A stretch of DNA of 64,000 nt. Source: Hormiphora californensis (taxonomy: Eukaryota > Ctenophora > Tentaculata > Cydippida > Pleurobrachiidae). This document shows, piece by piece, positions 1 through 10,423 of the stretch. Both the position numbers and the translations under genes were made by a program. Location of the stretch: contig CM035353.1 in the NCBI GenBank assembly GCA_020137815.1, positions 2,496,982 through 2,560,981 of the forward strand. The letters run 5' to 3'. Numbering within the stretch: the first letter of the stretch is position 1; each line of letters begins with the position of its first letter. The notes beneath the pieces were generated by a model that worked only from the letters and a program-made list of their open reading frames with translations, had not been told where the DNA came from and made no database searches.

Positions 1-436
1 GATGCCTTCGGCATCCACCCGGGCAGGGAAAAAATGGAAAAAAAGATGAAAGTTTTCTGATCACAAGAAAAAACTCATCCGCGCGCACACAACTTTCTGG
101 GTGAACCGGACACCCTGGTCACGTCAAAATGCACTGTGGCGCGCGGAAGAACCCTCTTTATGCTCTGCCGTGCGTTACAGGTGCACGCAGTGCACCTGGG
201 TGTCCGGCCGAGCTTCCGACACCTGGCTGGCGCGCAAAATCGACAAATTTCGCAGTTTTTCACCGATTTTTTTTCAAATTCTTTTTGTTTTTTTTTTTCC
301 ATTTTTCTTCTTTCTCTCCCCGTCTTTTTGGTCTGGGTGTCCGCGGACACCCGGACACCACGAGCGCCGTCCCCTGCCGCCAAACCACTCAACCGTTTTG
401 GCTAATTCAAAGTTTATCTGGTAGGAAATGTCAAGG

Positions 437-497
437 CCTACCCAACCAAACCCCAGCCCTACCCCTAACCCCACTTTAGCCACTAACCCTAAAAAAC
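437..497 (-). repeat. Telomere-like TTAGGG stretch inside repeat copy A
   Basis: On the minus strand this reads as degenerate TTAGGG/TAGGGG units. The equivalent stretch in copy B (43312-43346) has four exact TTAGGG units in two pairs. It is internal to an interspersed repeat, so it does not mark a chromosome end. Confidence 0.55.
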
Positions 498-572
498 CGT
501 TTTGTCAGCACTCCACGAACACCCAGATTTTAACGCTGCCCTATAAAGGTCGCGCGGGCAATTATGGTGAAA

Positions 573-653
573 ATTGGCCAATCTACAAACATTATTCGGG
601 AATCCTCAACATATTGGCCAATACTTCGCTGGATGCGCAATAGATTGGCCAAT
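573..653. promoter_or_regulatory. Three ATTGGCCAAT palindromes
   Basis: Exact ATTGGCCAAT copies lie at 573-582, 613-622 and 644-653. Each is a self-complementary double CCAAT box. The same arrangement recurs in the inverted copy B (43150-43235) and, degenerated, at 3885-3965 and 5325-5415. A promoter-like role (NF-Y type CCAAT binding) is inference. Confidence 0.4.
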
Positions 654-1244
654 CTTCGCTGGCCATGGCTGAATTTCACAGCTTGTTTCGCGCGCACACA
701 CCCAAGATAACTGTTTCGCGCCCCACGTCTATGCTCCACTCGATGCTCGCCAATCCCCCATTCCCCGGTAAATAGGGATCAGCCGATGAATGCTATTTGA
801 ATAATGTTACTTTGCTGGCAACATGCTTCCAATGAATTCAATAACATGCACATGTGAATTGAGATGATCAAATTATGAAATGTTACTTTTCGGTAATCTG
901 TACAGTCTTATCGGTGCGTGATACTATACTGATGTTAGGGATCAGATGATTTGAAAAGTAGACACCAAAGGATTGCAGAATAACCCGGAATTTTGTGATT
1001 TTAGCATAACGGGAACCATTTCCCATCCCCATGGCGCCCTTTTAGGGACCAAAACGAGTGTCAGGGCCAGAGTGTACTCGCGAAATCCGGTCCACGGTCT
1101 CTGCTCCCCCACGACTCTCTCGACAGACACAAATTGGGTCGAGGAGAGTTAAAACTTCCTCAGAAAATATTCAGTGTTTTTGAATGACCGATATGAAAAT
1201 TCAATTAAATGATATATATACCAAACTAAAATTTAAAATTACAA

Positions 1245-1435
1245 GAGCGGATTTGGCTCAGTTGATAGCAGCTTGTCTGTCCACCCTCAGGGCGTCGGGT
1301 TCGAGACCAGAGCATCGACCCTTTTTCCAATTTTTTAAAAACATTTTTGAAATTGCACAAGTAGTGAATAGATTGGTTCAATCGAAAAATAAGAATGAAC
1401 TGCCCCATTTTCAAATTAGAAAACACTTTATATGA
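1245..1435 (+). repeat. tRNA-derived SINE module, copy 1
   Basis: A tRNA-like head at 1245-1325 has an A-box-like TTGGCTCAGTTGATAGCA and a B-box GGTTCGAGACC, followed by a body ending near 1435. The same head and tail recur at 2355-2545 and, inverted, at 42345-42560. The fold is too degenerate for a functional tRNA, so it is called a SINE-type pol III module carried inside the larger repeat. Confidence 0.65.
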
Positions 1436-1505
1436 ATTTCATAAATAAAAACCACCGTAATCCGGCTATAATCGTTCATGAGCGATTAAGATAAGTTATT
1501 TGAAA

Positions 1506-1506
<1 letters not shown>

Positions 1507-1540
<34 letters not shown>

Positions 1541-1561
1541 CCACTCTCTCCTTTCTCCCAT

Positions 1562-1631
<70 letters not shown>

Positions 1632-1735
1632 GCACACTCTCTCTCGTCGTCTCTCCGTCTCTCATCTCTCACTCTCTCTCCTCTTCTCTTTCATCCTTCA
1701 CTATCTCAGTTATCTCTCACTCTCGCGTTTGCACA
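1507..1735 (+). repeat. (CT)n-rich microsatellite
   Basis: Long, interrupted (CT)n on the plus strand. The serine/leucine ORF it generates is low-complexity translation and not a gene. Confidence 0.9.
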
Positions 1736-1959
1736 TTGTTATCAATCACCTTGTTAAAACTGGAAAACTACAGTAAGTAACTCGAGTACTCCAGTACCCA
1801 GATCTCTCAGTTCTCAAATTTGTGAACTGAGACAACTCGTCCACCGTGCGATGGTTTCGAGGTTCATTCAGTAAATAGCCGTACTGGTGTCGCGAACTCC
1901 AGTGTTTTTCTCCAGTAAGGTAGCCGTCGAACTTGAGTTCAGTTCAGTACGGCTGTTTT

Positions 1960-2545
1960 CCCCTTAGGGACCCAAAAGATGTTAGGTGGTGGCGTGTGCT
2001 TGCGACACACACGCACCATAAACATGCGAAATTTCCCAGGGCTCTCTCGCCAGACAGAAAGGGTCGAGGAGGGTTAAAAATTCCTCAGAAATATTAAGTG
2101 TTTTGGGAAAGACCCATGTGAAAATTTGTCATTGAATGATAATTGGATAATACGTTCGGACCCCGATTTAACGGCACCTTGGGGGAAAAAAGGGTTTTGT
2201 CCGTTAAATCGGGTGTCCGCGAAATCGGGGTCAAATACTGTTAATTTTCCATATCGGGGGAAGATTATACTGCCGTTAAATCGGGGTGCCGCTAAATCGG
2301 GTGCCGTTAAATCGGGGTCCGACTGTACCTGCCAAAATGCGATATCATAAGAACAGATTTGGCTCAGTAGATCGGAACTGAGCTGTCACCCTAAGGCAAC
2401 GGGTTCGAGTCCAGATGGGCAACCCTTTCCCTCATTTTTTGAAAACACTTTTTGAAAATGGTGCAGTAGTGAATAGAATATAGACTGGTTTCAATCGAAT
2501 AATAGGAACAACTGCCCCATTTTCAAACTAGAAAACACTTGATAT
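1960..2545 (+). repeat. Partial copy C of the interspersed repeat, split by a MITE
   Basis: The segment follows copy A from about 1105 to 1435: a CTCTCTCG-CAGACA block, GGGTCGAGGAG, then the tRNA-like SINE head (2355-2425; B-box GGTTCGAGTCC) and tail. A pogo-like MITE at 2153-2325 interrupts the alignment just before the SINE head, so the MITE arrived later. Confidence 0.7.
2153..2325. mobile_element. Pogo-like MITE (ATCGGGG family), copy 1
   Basis: The ends read CGTTCGGACCCCGATTTA and, inverted, TAAATCGGGGTCCGACTG, flanked on both sides by TA. Short sub-repeats of the form TAAATCGGGGTGCCG fill the interior. There is no coding capacity. TA flanks and CAGT-type ends are typical of Tc1/mariner/pogo-derived MITEs. 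Related copies are at 20897-21066 and 51018-51099, with partial ones at 8134 and 47258. Confidence 0.75.
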
Positions 2546-2612
2546 AGAATTGCCTGTATTATGTTTAACTAGCAAAATCATAGCAAAAGTATCAAAAGTA
2601 AGTACATATCTG

Positions 2613-2935
2613 ATCTCTCTCTCTCTCTCTCTCTCGCTCCTTCTCTCTCATTCCCCTCTCTCCCATCTCATCCGCCCCCCTCTCATTCTCCCCTCTCATT
2701 CCACTCTCTCTCTCCCAAACTCATTCCCCCTCTCATTCCCATCTCTCATTCCCCCTCTCATTCCCACTATTATCCCATCTCTCACTCCCCTGCTCATTTC
2801 CCCCCCGCATTCCCCCCCTCTTTCCCAAACTCATTCCCATATCTCATTCTCCATCTCTTTCCCTCCTTATCTCCCAATCTCTCATTCCCGGTTCCCCATT
2901 TCATTATTCCCCTCTCGTTATCCCCCTCTCCGGTG
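2613..2935 (+). repeat. Degenerate CT-rich tract
   Basis: A pure (CT)n start decays into repeated CTCATTCCC-type units. It is low complexity, and the 192-residue ORF across it is not a credible gene. Confidence 0.85.
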
Positions 2936-3571
2936 TGTGCACTGGCTAATTATTATCGCACATTTGAGAATCAAGTGTCCTGATTGGCCATGGATCTCTA
3001 TCTCAATTCACACATTACGTTCCACGTTATTGTATGTCATGCTGAGACCTTCACGTGATGGAAAAGAGAGAGTGCATGCCCTTGGTGTCGCATTCTATCA
3101 CATGTATAACACCTCAGTATCACGGTGATCGGACCAAGCTCCGAAACATGTTGTTTCGTGGACGTTTTTTCTAAAGTTTAGCGAAATATAGTCGCTCACT
3201 AACTTGACTTCTAAATTTCAACACTAACTGAATTAGTTTCGTGGAGACACCCAGGGAAGGAGAGGTGAAAACATGATGACCAGATGAGAGAAACCACAGA
3301 AGGAGTCCGCACACGCTCAGGCAGAAACCAAGATAAGTAGAAGGGAGTCCAGTAGGAAGGGAGATATCCACGATGACCAGATGAGAGAAAGCGGTAGGAG
3401 GGAGAAGAAGATCACAGGGAAGATAGGTGAAACACCACAGGTGAGGGAAGCCGCAGGAGGTGTCGTAGAAGGAAATCCCAAGAGCCCAGATTTGAAAGAA
3501 AGTTAAGTGTCCATGAAGGGGGAGTGAAACCACGATTAACAGGTGAGAGAAAGCTGCATGAAGGATGTAGA

Positions 3572-3760
3572 ATAGGGGCTAGAAAGGAAAGGTAAGATGT
3601 TTTACAAAAGGTTTACAGCACGGGAAAGGGGGTAGAAATTGGCGAGAGGGCTAGAAAGGGAAGGTAAGATGTTTTACAAAGGTTTACAGCACGGGAAAGG
3701 GGGTAGCAATTGGCGATAGGTTAGAAAGGGAAGGTGAGATGTTTTCACAAAAGGTTCCTT
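3572..3760. repeat. Tandem repeat, about 73 bp x 2.6
   Basis: The unit contains GGTAAGATGTTTTACAAA and GCACGGGAAAGGGGGTAG and is repeated almost three times. The preceding 3240-3540 is a looser purine-rich run of related GAGAGAAAG phrases. No gene was recognised in 2940-3800. Confidence 0.75.
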
Positions 3761-3814
3761 GCATTGTGGTAACCGTTGCCGTGCATCCAACGCGACTTTC
3801 AGGCTTGCATTTTA

Positions 3815-3995
3815 AATATTTTGCGCGCTTTAACAGTTTTAGGCGCGGCTTTATAATTGCGCGTTCTGAATAACAGCGAAGATTGGGCCATATATTTGCG
3901 CATCCAGCAAAGATTGGCCAATATTGTTGAGTATTCGCGCATTAATGTTTGTAGATTGGCCAATTTTCACCATAATTGCCCGCGCGACCTTTACT
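3815..3995. repeat. CCAAT-palindrome repeat, left inverted arm
   Basis: Inverted relative to 5295-5490: both contain GGCGCGGCTTT, TTGCGCGTTCTGAAT, GCGAAGATTGG and CAATTTTCACCATAATTGCC in mirrored order. The core also matches 555-665 (copy A) and 43140-43260 (copy B). The two arms bracket the retroelement relic at 4030-4656, giving a 1.67 kb unit with inverted ends. Confidence 0.7.
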
Positions 3996-4029
3996 AGGGT
4001 GGCCGCAAAAAACCAAAAAGATCGCGATA

Positions 4030-4656
4030 AAAGAAAATTTGAAAACTGCCCGGCCCTTGGAGATTTTCAACAGAGAACTATCCAAATCAGAGTTCACAGA
4101 TGCGATGTGCCTCAGGTATGGATTTGAAATCAACGGCCAGTTCTCTGAATGTGTAGTGGAAAACAGAATGGGGCAGACATGCCCTGAGCTGTAGCTAGGC
4201 GGGTTTACTATCCTGCGACACAACGAGATTAGAGATACCCTTGCAGATATTATTACCCATGCAGGATACAAGGGTGTTGAAATTGAGAAAGTGTTGCAGC
4301 CAGTTAACCAGGATGACTACCCCCGAAGTGTCAATACAGCACCTGATGCTCGCAGTGACGTGTATGCCATTGGGTTGTGGAGAGGACTACAGGGGGCCCA
4401 CGTGGACGTTGCAGTGTTTCATCCTACTGCACCCCAGTTACAGAGGAAAAGACCCAAAATCTCTGTACAAAATGAATGAAAGTCGGAAGAAACGTGATTA
4501 CCAACAAAGAATCAGGAATCGGAGAGAGGGGCTTTCACCCCGTTTGTTATGGCTACTTCCGGAGGTTCCGGACTAGAGGCAGAACGACTAATCAAAAAGC
4601 TCGCTTCACCGCATCTCTACCAAACACAAGGATATAATGCTGAAGTGATTATTTCC
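4030..4656 (+). pseudogene. Retroelement C-terminal domain relic (RHNEIRD family)
   Basis: The plus strand reads LSKSEFTDAMCLRYG, then a stop, then GGFTILRHNEIRDTLAD, then LQPVNQDD, a DARSDVYAIGLWRG segment and DVAVFHPTAP. After further frame changes it reads YKMNESRKKRDYQQRI and GAFTPFVMATSGGSGLEAE. This order matches a domain found at the C-terminus of many reverse-transcriptase proteins of sponges and cnidarians (conserved HALSC...RHNE.RD...DVRVFNP...FTPLV..GG). The acidic and basic residues suggest a PD-(D/E)XK-like nuclease fold, which is inference. At least one stop and one frameshift break it, and no RT domain precedes it, so it is a dead fragment. Confidence 0.65.
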
Positions 4657-5294
4657 TGAGAACGCGGATACGATTCTGTCTCCTCAGAAGTACTCTGTCT
4701 CACTCAGGGGCACGAGGAAAAAGTTCACGACTCCACCACCATTGCAATGTGTGATTTTACTGACTGACTTTTTATTTATAATATTTATTGTTTTTATTTG
4801 AGTGAGTGATTTTAAGATTTATTTATTACTAACCCAACACCGGGGGCAAATGATCGAACCCAATGTGAATGAGACTCATCGCGATTAACTCTTCATACGG
4901 TTACCCCCCTTTCTCTCTTCGGCAGCTTCTCTTCGGCTGTTGGAAAGTGATGCCAATCGGTGTTGGGGTTAGTGAATTAATAAAAAAAAAAGAAAAAAAG
5001 TTTATACAACGCGCGCGCGGCGTTAAAATGCATCGCAATCGTATGTTTTTCACATAAAACGAAAAAATATATTTCGAAAATCGAGTAAGTGTCATTCAAA
5101 AAGGACGTCCAGGGGTAGGGGGAGGTAGCTAATCTCTGATATCTTAGGACAGGGGAGAGGGTGTATAGTGTATACTGTATAGTGAGGTACAGTTATACAC
5201 ATAGTACACAATTGAGGTTACGTATACTGATTATTATAGGGGGTCGGTTTGTGGAATTGGTCTGGGGAATTTTAAATTTGACTTGCTGATACCC

Positions 5295-5490
5295 TAGTCG
5301 TCGCGGTCGGCGGCGGCAATTATGGTGAAAATTGGCCACATCTTCAACATTAATGCGCGAATCCTCAACTATTGGCCAATCTTTGCTGGAGCGCAAATAT
5401 ATTGGCCAATCTTCGCTGCACATTCAGAACGCGCAATTGTGAAAGCCGCGCTAAAACTGTTAAAGCCGCGCCAAAAAGCGTTAAAATTCA
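5295..5490. repeat. CCAAT-palindrome repeat, right inverted arm
   Basis: Mirror copy of 3815-3995. ATTGGCCAAT-type palindromes are visible near 5370 and 5400. The 4660-5290 interval between the relic and this arm is AT-rich, with no recognised gene. Confidence 0.7.
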
Positions 5491-5609
5491 CCCAGCTTTA
5501 ATTTTGTTTTTTTTTTTCATTTTTCATTTTTCCCGATTTTTGCTGATGAACTTTTTGGCATGTCCTTATATGATTCACCTCATACGTTTCCATGCTCCGT
5601 ATGACCTTT

Positions 5610-6100
5610 TTTGGGAATAGCCTTGGGCCTCGCGATAGGAGCCTGTAGCGTATGCCAGTTTTTTTGTACCCTACGCAACGATCTTGACCTTGATGCTCAC
5701 TTACCCAAAACAACGTATGCTAACCAATTTTTTACTATTTCATTTTTGCCAGATCAGTTGCAATTATCGTTCACTGTTCAGATGTTATTCTAACATTCTT
5801 TTCAACTCATGTGCTTGTCCTCGCGATGTGGGGCCTGCAGCGTTTGCCATTTTTTTGCCAAGATAGACTGCCTTTCGCGAGCCCCGCACAAATGTAAAGG
5901 GAGGGTTAGAACATAACAACCATTTTTTTACATTTTAGTTGTCATGGTCAAGTTGTCAAGAGTTTTATTGCTCAAACTTTAATTCTTGTTCAGAAAGCAT
6001 GCTATTGTTATAGTATAAGCTAGAATTTTTGTCAACTCATGTGCTTAACCTCGCGATGAGGGGCCTGTTATAGCGTATGTCAGATTTTGACCTTTTATTT
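5610..6100. repeat. Degenerate tandem repeat, about 210-220 bp
   Basis: Three spaced copies of a CTCGCGAT-GGGGCCTG-AGCGTATGCCA phrase occur near 5628, 5818 and 6050, two of them preceded by CAACTCATGTGCTT. A related GGGGCCTGCAGCGTATGCCA lies at 46107-46126 in the foldback there. No coding signal. Confidence 0.55.
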
Positions 6101-6319
6101 TTACAGCGTAAAACTTGTTAATTTAACGAGATAAAGTCATATAATCAACTCACGTGCCTCTTCCATTCAGATGATTCTAAAAGGCATACAACAGAAGAAT
6201 GTGCAAGTCTTTGGTTAGATGCAAACTGAAATACTATTCACCTTTGTGTTCACCGTACCTTGTAGGAGACATATAGGGTCTCGAGCGTACAAAGACAGTT
6301 TACCAGGAGAATTGAGGAC

Positions 6320-6757
6320 ATGGCGCAACAAGACTATTGGGAGCGGTTGAAGAAACCCCTTCAGAGAACGTTATCATATACTATCATAAAGATGTGGAAG
6401 AGCTTATATAACGGTGCATCCTCAAATATTACAAATACCACGATGAAGTATGAACGGCTTGATATCAGAGCCGAGGTAGCTTCCGTTTACAGTGGAGCAC
6501 AGAAGTCTATCACAATCATGTACTTCAACTCCTTCGGTGTCAGGGCTGCACGGGTATGAAATATATACGCGAGAAGGTCATCACGGCGAGGCATTGGATC
6601 ATTGTTGAAGGTCTTGCGGAGACGGTGGCTGGATCAGAACCCGGACAATCCACCTGCTTATATGACTCAAAATGGGAATTCCATTTTGGATTGGGTGCTA
6701 GATAGGGGATATTTAAGAGACACCGTTTATGTTTATTCGCCAAGTTTCATCAAGTGA
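6320..6757 (+). pseudogene. Single-exon ORF with one in-frame TGA; unknown protein
   Basis: An open frame starts at ATG 6320 (MAQQDYWERLKKPLQ...) and meets TGA at 6557-6559. The same frame continues to TGA at 6755-6757 (RRSSRRGIGSLLKVLRRRW..., NPDNPPAYMTQNG, ...VYSPSFIK), giving 145 codons if the internal stop is ignored. Both halves are of normal amino-acid composition, the second with a basic helix and a PPAY motif. I do not recognise the family. It could be a recently broken gene, an exon pair misread by eye, or chance. No SECIS-like structure was looked for beyond inspection. Confidence 0.35.
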
Positions 6758-7089
6758 CACGCAGTCCGTTAGACATTATCTATAGTATTATTACAGCATT
6801 AACAGCTTGGTAACTCGTCCACCGAAGTACACTAGAACTGTTTGCTACGGAGTGAATGAAACGGATCAATGCTCGCAGTAGTGTTTATATAGGTGGTTGT
6901 GAGAACTCAACCATATTATACAGGGAAATTAGGAATGAAACTGTGCCCTGATCTCGGTATGTCACTTTAAATATATTTAAGTGACATACCGAGATTAGTG
7001 AACCGTTTCACCCATGTTGTCCCTAGTGGGTTGTGTTATTTATTTACACGGAGATCAGTGTTGTTTTTGTGCGATTGATTGAGTGGTTT

Positions 7090-7690
7090 GAGACCAGGCC
7101 AAAAAAATTTAAACCCCCACAGGACTGAAACTCGAACTTGAACCCGATCAACTCGAAAATTTTGAACTGTTACTCACTTTTGCCTAGCTAGACTGTGTTT
7201 TGCACGCCCAAAATAAAGGAGGTTAGAACATAACAAACTCACTTTTGTAAATCTTGTATTTAGATGAGTTTACAGTTATAGTGACTTTCTGTCTGCCCTA
7301 CTTTTTATCACTGTTTAGGGTGAGACGTGAGTCCAGGATGACAAAACTCACCTCTCATAGGTACTCGATATGCCGGATAGGAGTGTTCACTGGTTTATAT
7401 TCCGTTTTAGTAGTGTTAGGGTTGTCGTTTGAGTTCGATGTTAGGGCTGTAATAGGGTTGGGTTGGTACGGTAAAACCCAAGTGAGTTTGAAATTCAAAA
7501 TTTTGTCCTAGCATAGGGTACCGGACTGAAACTCGAACGAACGATAACTCAACTCGAAATTTCGGACTTTAACTCGCTTTTAAAAATCTCGAATTTAGGT
7601 GAGTTATAGTCCGGATCTGGTGACTTTCTGTCCGCCCCACTATAATTTAGGGTGAGTTAGAGTCCAGATGGAACTCGAGAATTCAGGCCC
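7090..7690. repeat. Repeat rich in CTCGAA / GGTGACTTTCTGTCCG phrases
   Basis: Repeated phrases (GAAACTCGAAC, ACTCACTTTTG, AGTTATAGTCCGGATCTGG, TGACTTTCTGTCCGCCCCA) recur here. They recur inverted at 21650-21775, so this is a dispersed family with foldback potential. No gene. Confidence 0.5.
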
Positions 7691-7787
7691 TTCGGGCATT
7701 CCACAGGGAATTTTTTTTCAAAAAACTCACCATTATGTTGATTAAATTGTCAAATTAGTCAAACTGGGGTAAATATGGTTCACCTCT

Positions 7788-7996
7788 CTGGGACAAAGTG
7801 GTTTACCCTGGGACCAATGAAATCGAGCCTGCAATACCACGTGATACCACAACGGGGACAAAGTGGTCCTGCAGAACATAAATTGCTGAAGATAACATTG
7901 ACCACTTTGCCCCTAATTTGATCGTTGCTCTAACAACACCAGGCACGTGATAAAATCGAGCAATGCTATTGGCTGGGACCACTTTGCCCCGGTGCA
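7788..7996. repeat. Imperfect foldback with GGGACAAAGTGGT ends
   Basis: GGGACAAAGTGGT and its complement ACCACTTTGCCCC occur four times in alternating orientation. The flanking GACCAATGAAATCGAGC is mirrored by GCTCGATTTTATCACGTG. This is a short degenerate foldback element without coding capacity. Confidence 0.5.
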
Positions 7997-8133
7997 AGAT
8001 TTCAAAAAGTGTGTGTCATAATTGTTAGGAAGGTGTTGTAATTTAGGTATACCGCTCTGACGCTGAACAGTGTCAGTCAAAATTCAATTTGCTGGCCCTG
8101 TTTTGCCTGGGCGGTATACAAAAACTTATATTA

Positions 8134-8210
8134 CAGTCGGACCCCGATTTAGTGGCATCCTCGGGGGAAAAATCCTGCCACTAAATTGGGGTGCCACTAA
8201 ATCGGAGTGA
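8134..8210. mobile_element. Partial pogo-like MITE (ATCGGGG family)
   Basis: It begins TA-CAGTCGGACCCCGATTTAG, and sub-repeats CCACTAAATTGGGG follow. The right terminus is degraded, so its end is approximate. Confidence 0.6.
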
Positions 8211-8244
8211 GGTTATAATGTATTTTTTGCTATTAACTTGCAAT

Positions 8245-8384
8245 GGAATTGTTCTAGGGTGAGCCATTTCTCCCACCACAGCCATGTACTGCAGTACATG
8301 TACAGTGTACAATGTACACTGCATGTACATGGCACAACAACAACTCGATTTTTGTAAAAAGATGGTACCACTTTGGAGATAATA
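8245..8384 (+). repeat. Duplicated block, copy 1, ending at the scaffold gap
   Basis: Almost identical to 9331-9470 (GAATTGTTCTAGGGTGAGCC through CACTTTGGAGATAATA). Its centre is a GTACATG/GTACA-rich near-palindrome. The copy stops exactly where the N run starts. Confidence 0.85.
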
Positions 8385-8484
8385 NNNNNNNNNNNNNNNN
8401 NNNNNNNNNNNNNNNNNNNNNNNNNNNNNNNNNNNNNNNNNNNNNNNNNNNNNNNNNNNNNNNNNNNNNNNNNNNNNNNNNNNN
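8385..8484. other. Assembly gap, 100 N
   Basis: Exactly 100 unknown bases, the customary placeholder for a gap of unknown size. ORFs crossing it are meaningless. 8485-9320 is AT-rich with no recognised gene. Confidence 0.98.
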
Positions 8485-9330
8485 ATCTCACGTTTCAATG
8501 GTTTAGGGCCAAAAACCTCCAAAAAATGGTAAAAAATCAACTTTTGACCATTTTACAGTCATTTTAGAGATTTGACTTCAACGGCAATCGATTCTACGTG
8601 CAAAAATAGGTGGGGTGACATATTTCGTGTGCTAAGTCATTATGGATTTTTCGGGACCACGTTTAATATAGCCAATTTTGACCCAATCAATAAAAGTAAA
8701 AAAAAAGATTTTAGGGAAATGGAATGTTTTTTCCCGCACCGTAGCACCATTCTGTAGACCCTCAGCTACCACGTACAAGTGGTGGTTTCGCGTCGCATGC
8801 TAGGTCGTGTTAAAATTTCACCAGGCACGCCGTGTAAAGCAATAGAGGTGGGAGCATGGTCACACTTTCCCACGCTTCACAACTTCAACATATCCAGAAA
8901 TTCCACACTTTGTTTCCCCCCCCTCGATACGGCAGGGGAGTTAGATCGTTTAGATTTCGCCTTACAGGTTTACTCATTCATAGATGGGAGATGAAGATTG
9001 TAGGTTGGGAGATTGGAGAATGATCAAATACACGTTTTCAAATAAATTCTGTCGAAAAGTAAAGAAAAAAGACCCCAATAAATTCAATCTCATTGTATTC
9101 AACAATAATCCCTCTCGTTTGAACCTCTATTCGGAAAAACACACGATATACAATTATTGATTTTTGTGTCAATATAAGAAATTATAATTCACTATTATCG
9201 CGGGTGTAATACATTGAAACACAAAACATACTGGTAAACATAACGTCAGCTCATGTGTTAACACTACTGACTACAATGATGGTGGTCGAACATTTCGCTC
9301 TCTCTCTCTCTCGGTCTCCTACATTCAGAT

Positions 9331-9684
9331 GAATTGTTCTAGGGTGAGCCATTTCTCCCACCACAGCCATGTACTGCAGTACATGTACAGTGTACAATGT
9401 ACACTGCATGTACATGGCACAACAACAACTCGATTTTTGTAAAAAGATGGTACCACTTTGGAGATAATATGTGACGTCTTTAAAAGCGAGATAACACTGT
9501 GATGAATATTGAGGGTTGGATTTATCCCGCCTTTGTACCATGAACTCTTTGTATCAACTCGATTTTTGTAAAAAGATGGTACCACTTTGGAGATAATATG
9601 TGACGTCTTTAAAAGCGAGATAACACTGTGATGAATATTGAGGGTTGGATTTATCCCGCCTTTGTACCATGAACTCTTTGTATC
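9331..9684 (+). repeat. Duplicated block copy 2 with a 129-bp tandem duplication
   Basis: 9331-9470 repeats 8245-8384. From 9426 a 129-bp unit (CAACTCGATTTTTGTAAAAA ... TGAACTCTTTGTAT) is present twice in direct tandem (9426-9554, 9555-9683) with almost no differences. 9690-10410 holds no recognised gene or repeat. Confidence 0.85.
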
Positions 9685-10423
9685 AATTTGTATAATTTGA
9701 AAACGGCGTTACGTGGCTGAAAGAAAAAACTGTGATAAGACGTTGTCGGTGTACTACCAATACACTCCCAAAATCTCACCACTAGAATATAGCTCAGTAA
9801 GTTGAGAACTTGAATCATGCTGCCAGACCAAACCCCAAGAACCGAGACAAACCCCGCAATACCAACCTCCAAACCAAACAACCAGCAAACCTCCAGCAAA
9901 CGGCAGGTGAGTAGAACTTCGCTCCTACTAAAGGCTGCAATAAAAGGCTGCAGAAAAAGGCTGCAATAAAACCAACCAGACTAAAGCGGGGGATAGACCG
10001 AATCGTCCTCCCCTAATAGTGTTTCGTATCACGTATCGGCTGTAGAGATACCGAATCACCCTCCCCTAATTAAAGTGATTCGTGCCACGTATCCAACTAG
10101 ACCATAGGCGATAGAGACCGAGATAGAGAGCGAGTACGAGTGAGAACTGAGAGAGTGAAAAATCAGAATCGCGGTATGGTATCACGTACCATGGTATCCT
10201 CTAATGAAAAGCAGTTACCAATTGACAATGAGACCTCATCGGTCCCGATACGTGATTCTCTACCGCTATGTATTCTCCATTAGTCTTTCCGTATCAATCC
10301 ACGATTCAGTAGAGGTAGTCAGTAACTACTGAGAGTGTTGGTCTAATGAGGTAGGGTAGATCAGAGATCTATTGATTGAGCGTGTAGCACAATGACAGGT
10401 GAACCACCCAACCACTTGGTTAA

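Larger units (their letters stand above)
1..1482 (+). repeat. Interspersed repeat, copy A (about 1.48 kb, cut by window edge)
   Basis: Nearly the whole segment recurs in inverted orientation at 42318-43800. It opens with a short palindrome (GGATGCC-TTC-GGCATCC type). In order it holds a T-rich tract near 280-320, a telomere-like stretch (437-497), three ATTGGCCAAT palindromes (573-653), unique-looking sequence, and a tRNA-like SINE head (1245-1325) with its tail. The short ORFs read here are not conserved in frame between the two copies, so no protein is called. Its left limit is unknown because it starts at base 1. Confidence 0.85.

Noticed and set aside
437-497. Chromosome end
   Set aside because: Telomere-like units are few, internal to a dispersed repeat and followed by tens of kilobases of sequence.
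1245-1325. Possible functional tRNA gene
   Set aside because: A and B boxes are present but arms do not pair convincingly, and the sequence is repeated with a common tail, as in SINEs.
1500-1757. 85-residue Ser/Leu ORF
   Set aside because: Translation of a (CT)n tract. The same reason excludes the Arg/Glu and Ser/Leu ORFs at 17670-18014, 19222-19572, 21861-22308, 24755-25142, 34123-34461 and 48655-49046.
3171-3533. 120-residue minus-strand ORF with hydrophobic stretches
   Set aside because: It lies across loose purine-rich repeats, has no recognisable domain, and its residues follow the DNA repeat.
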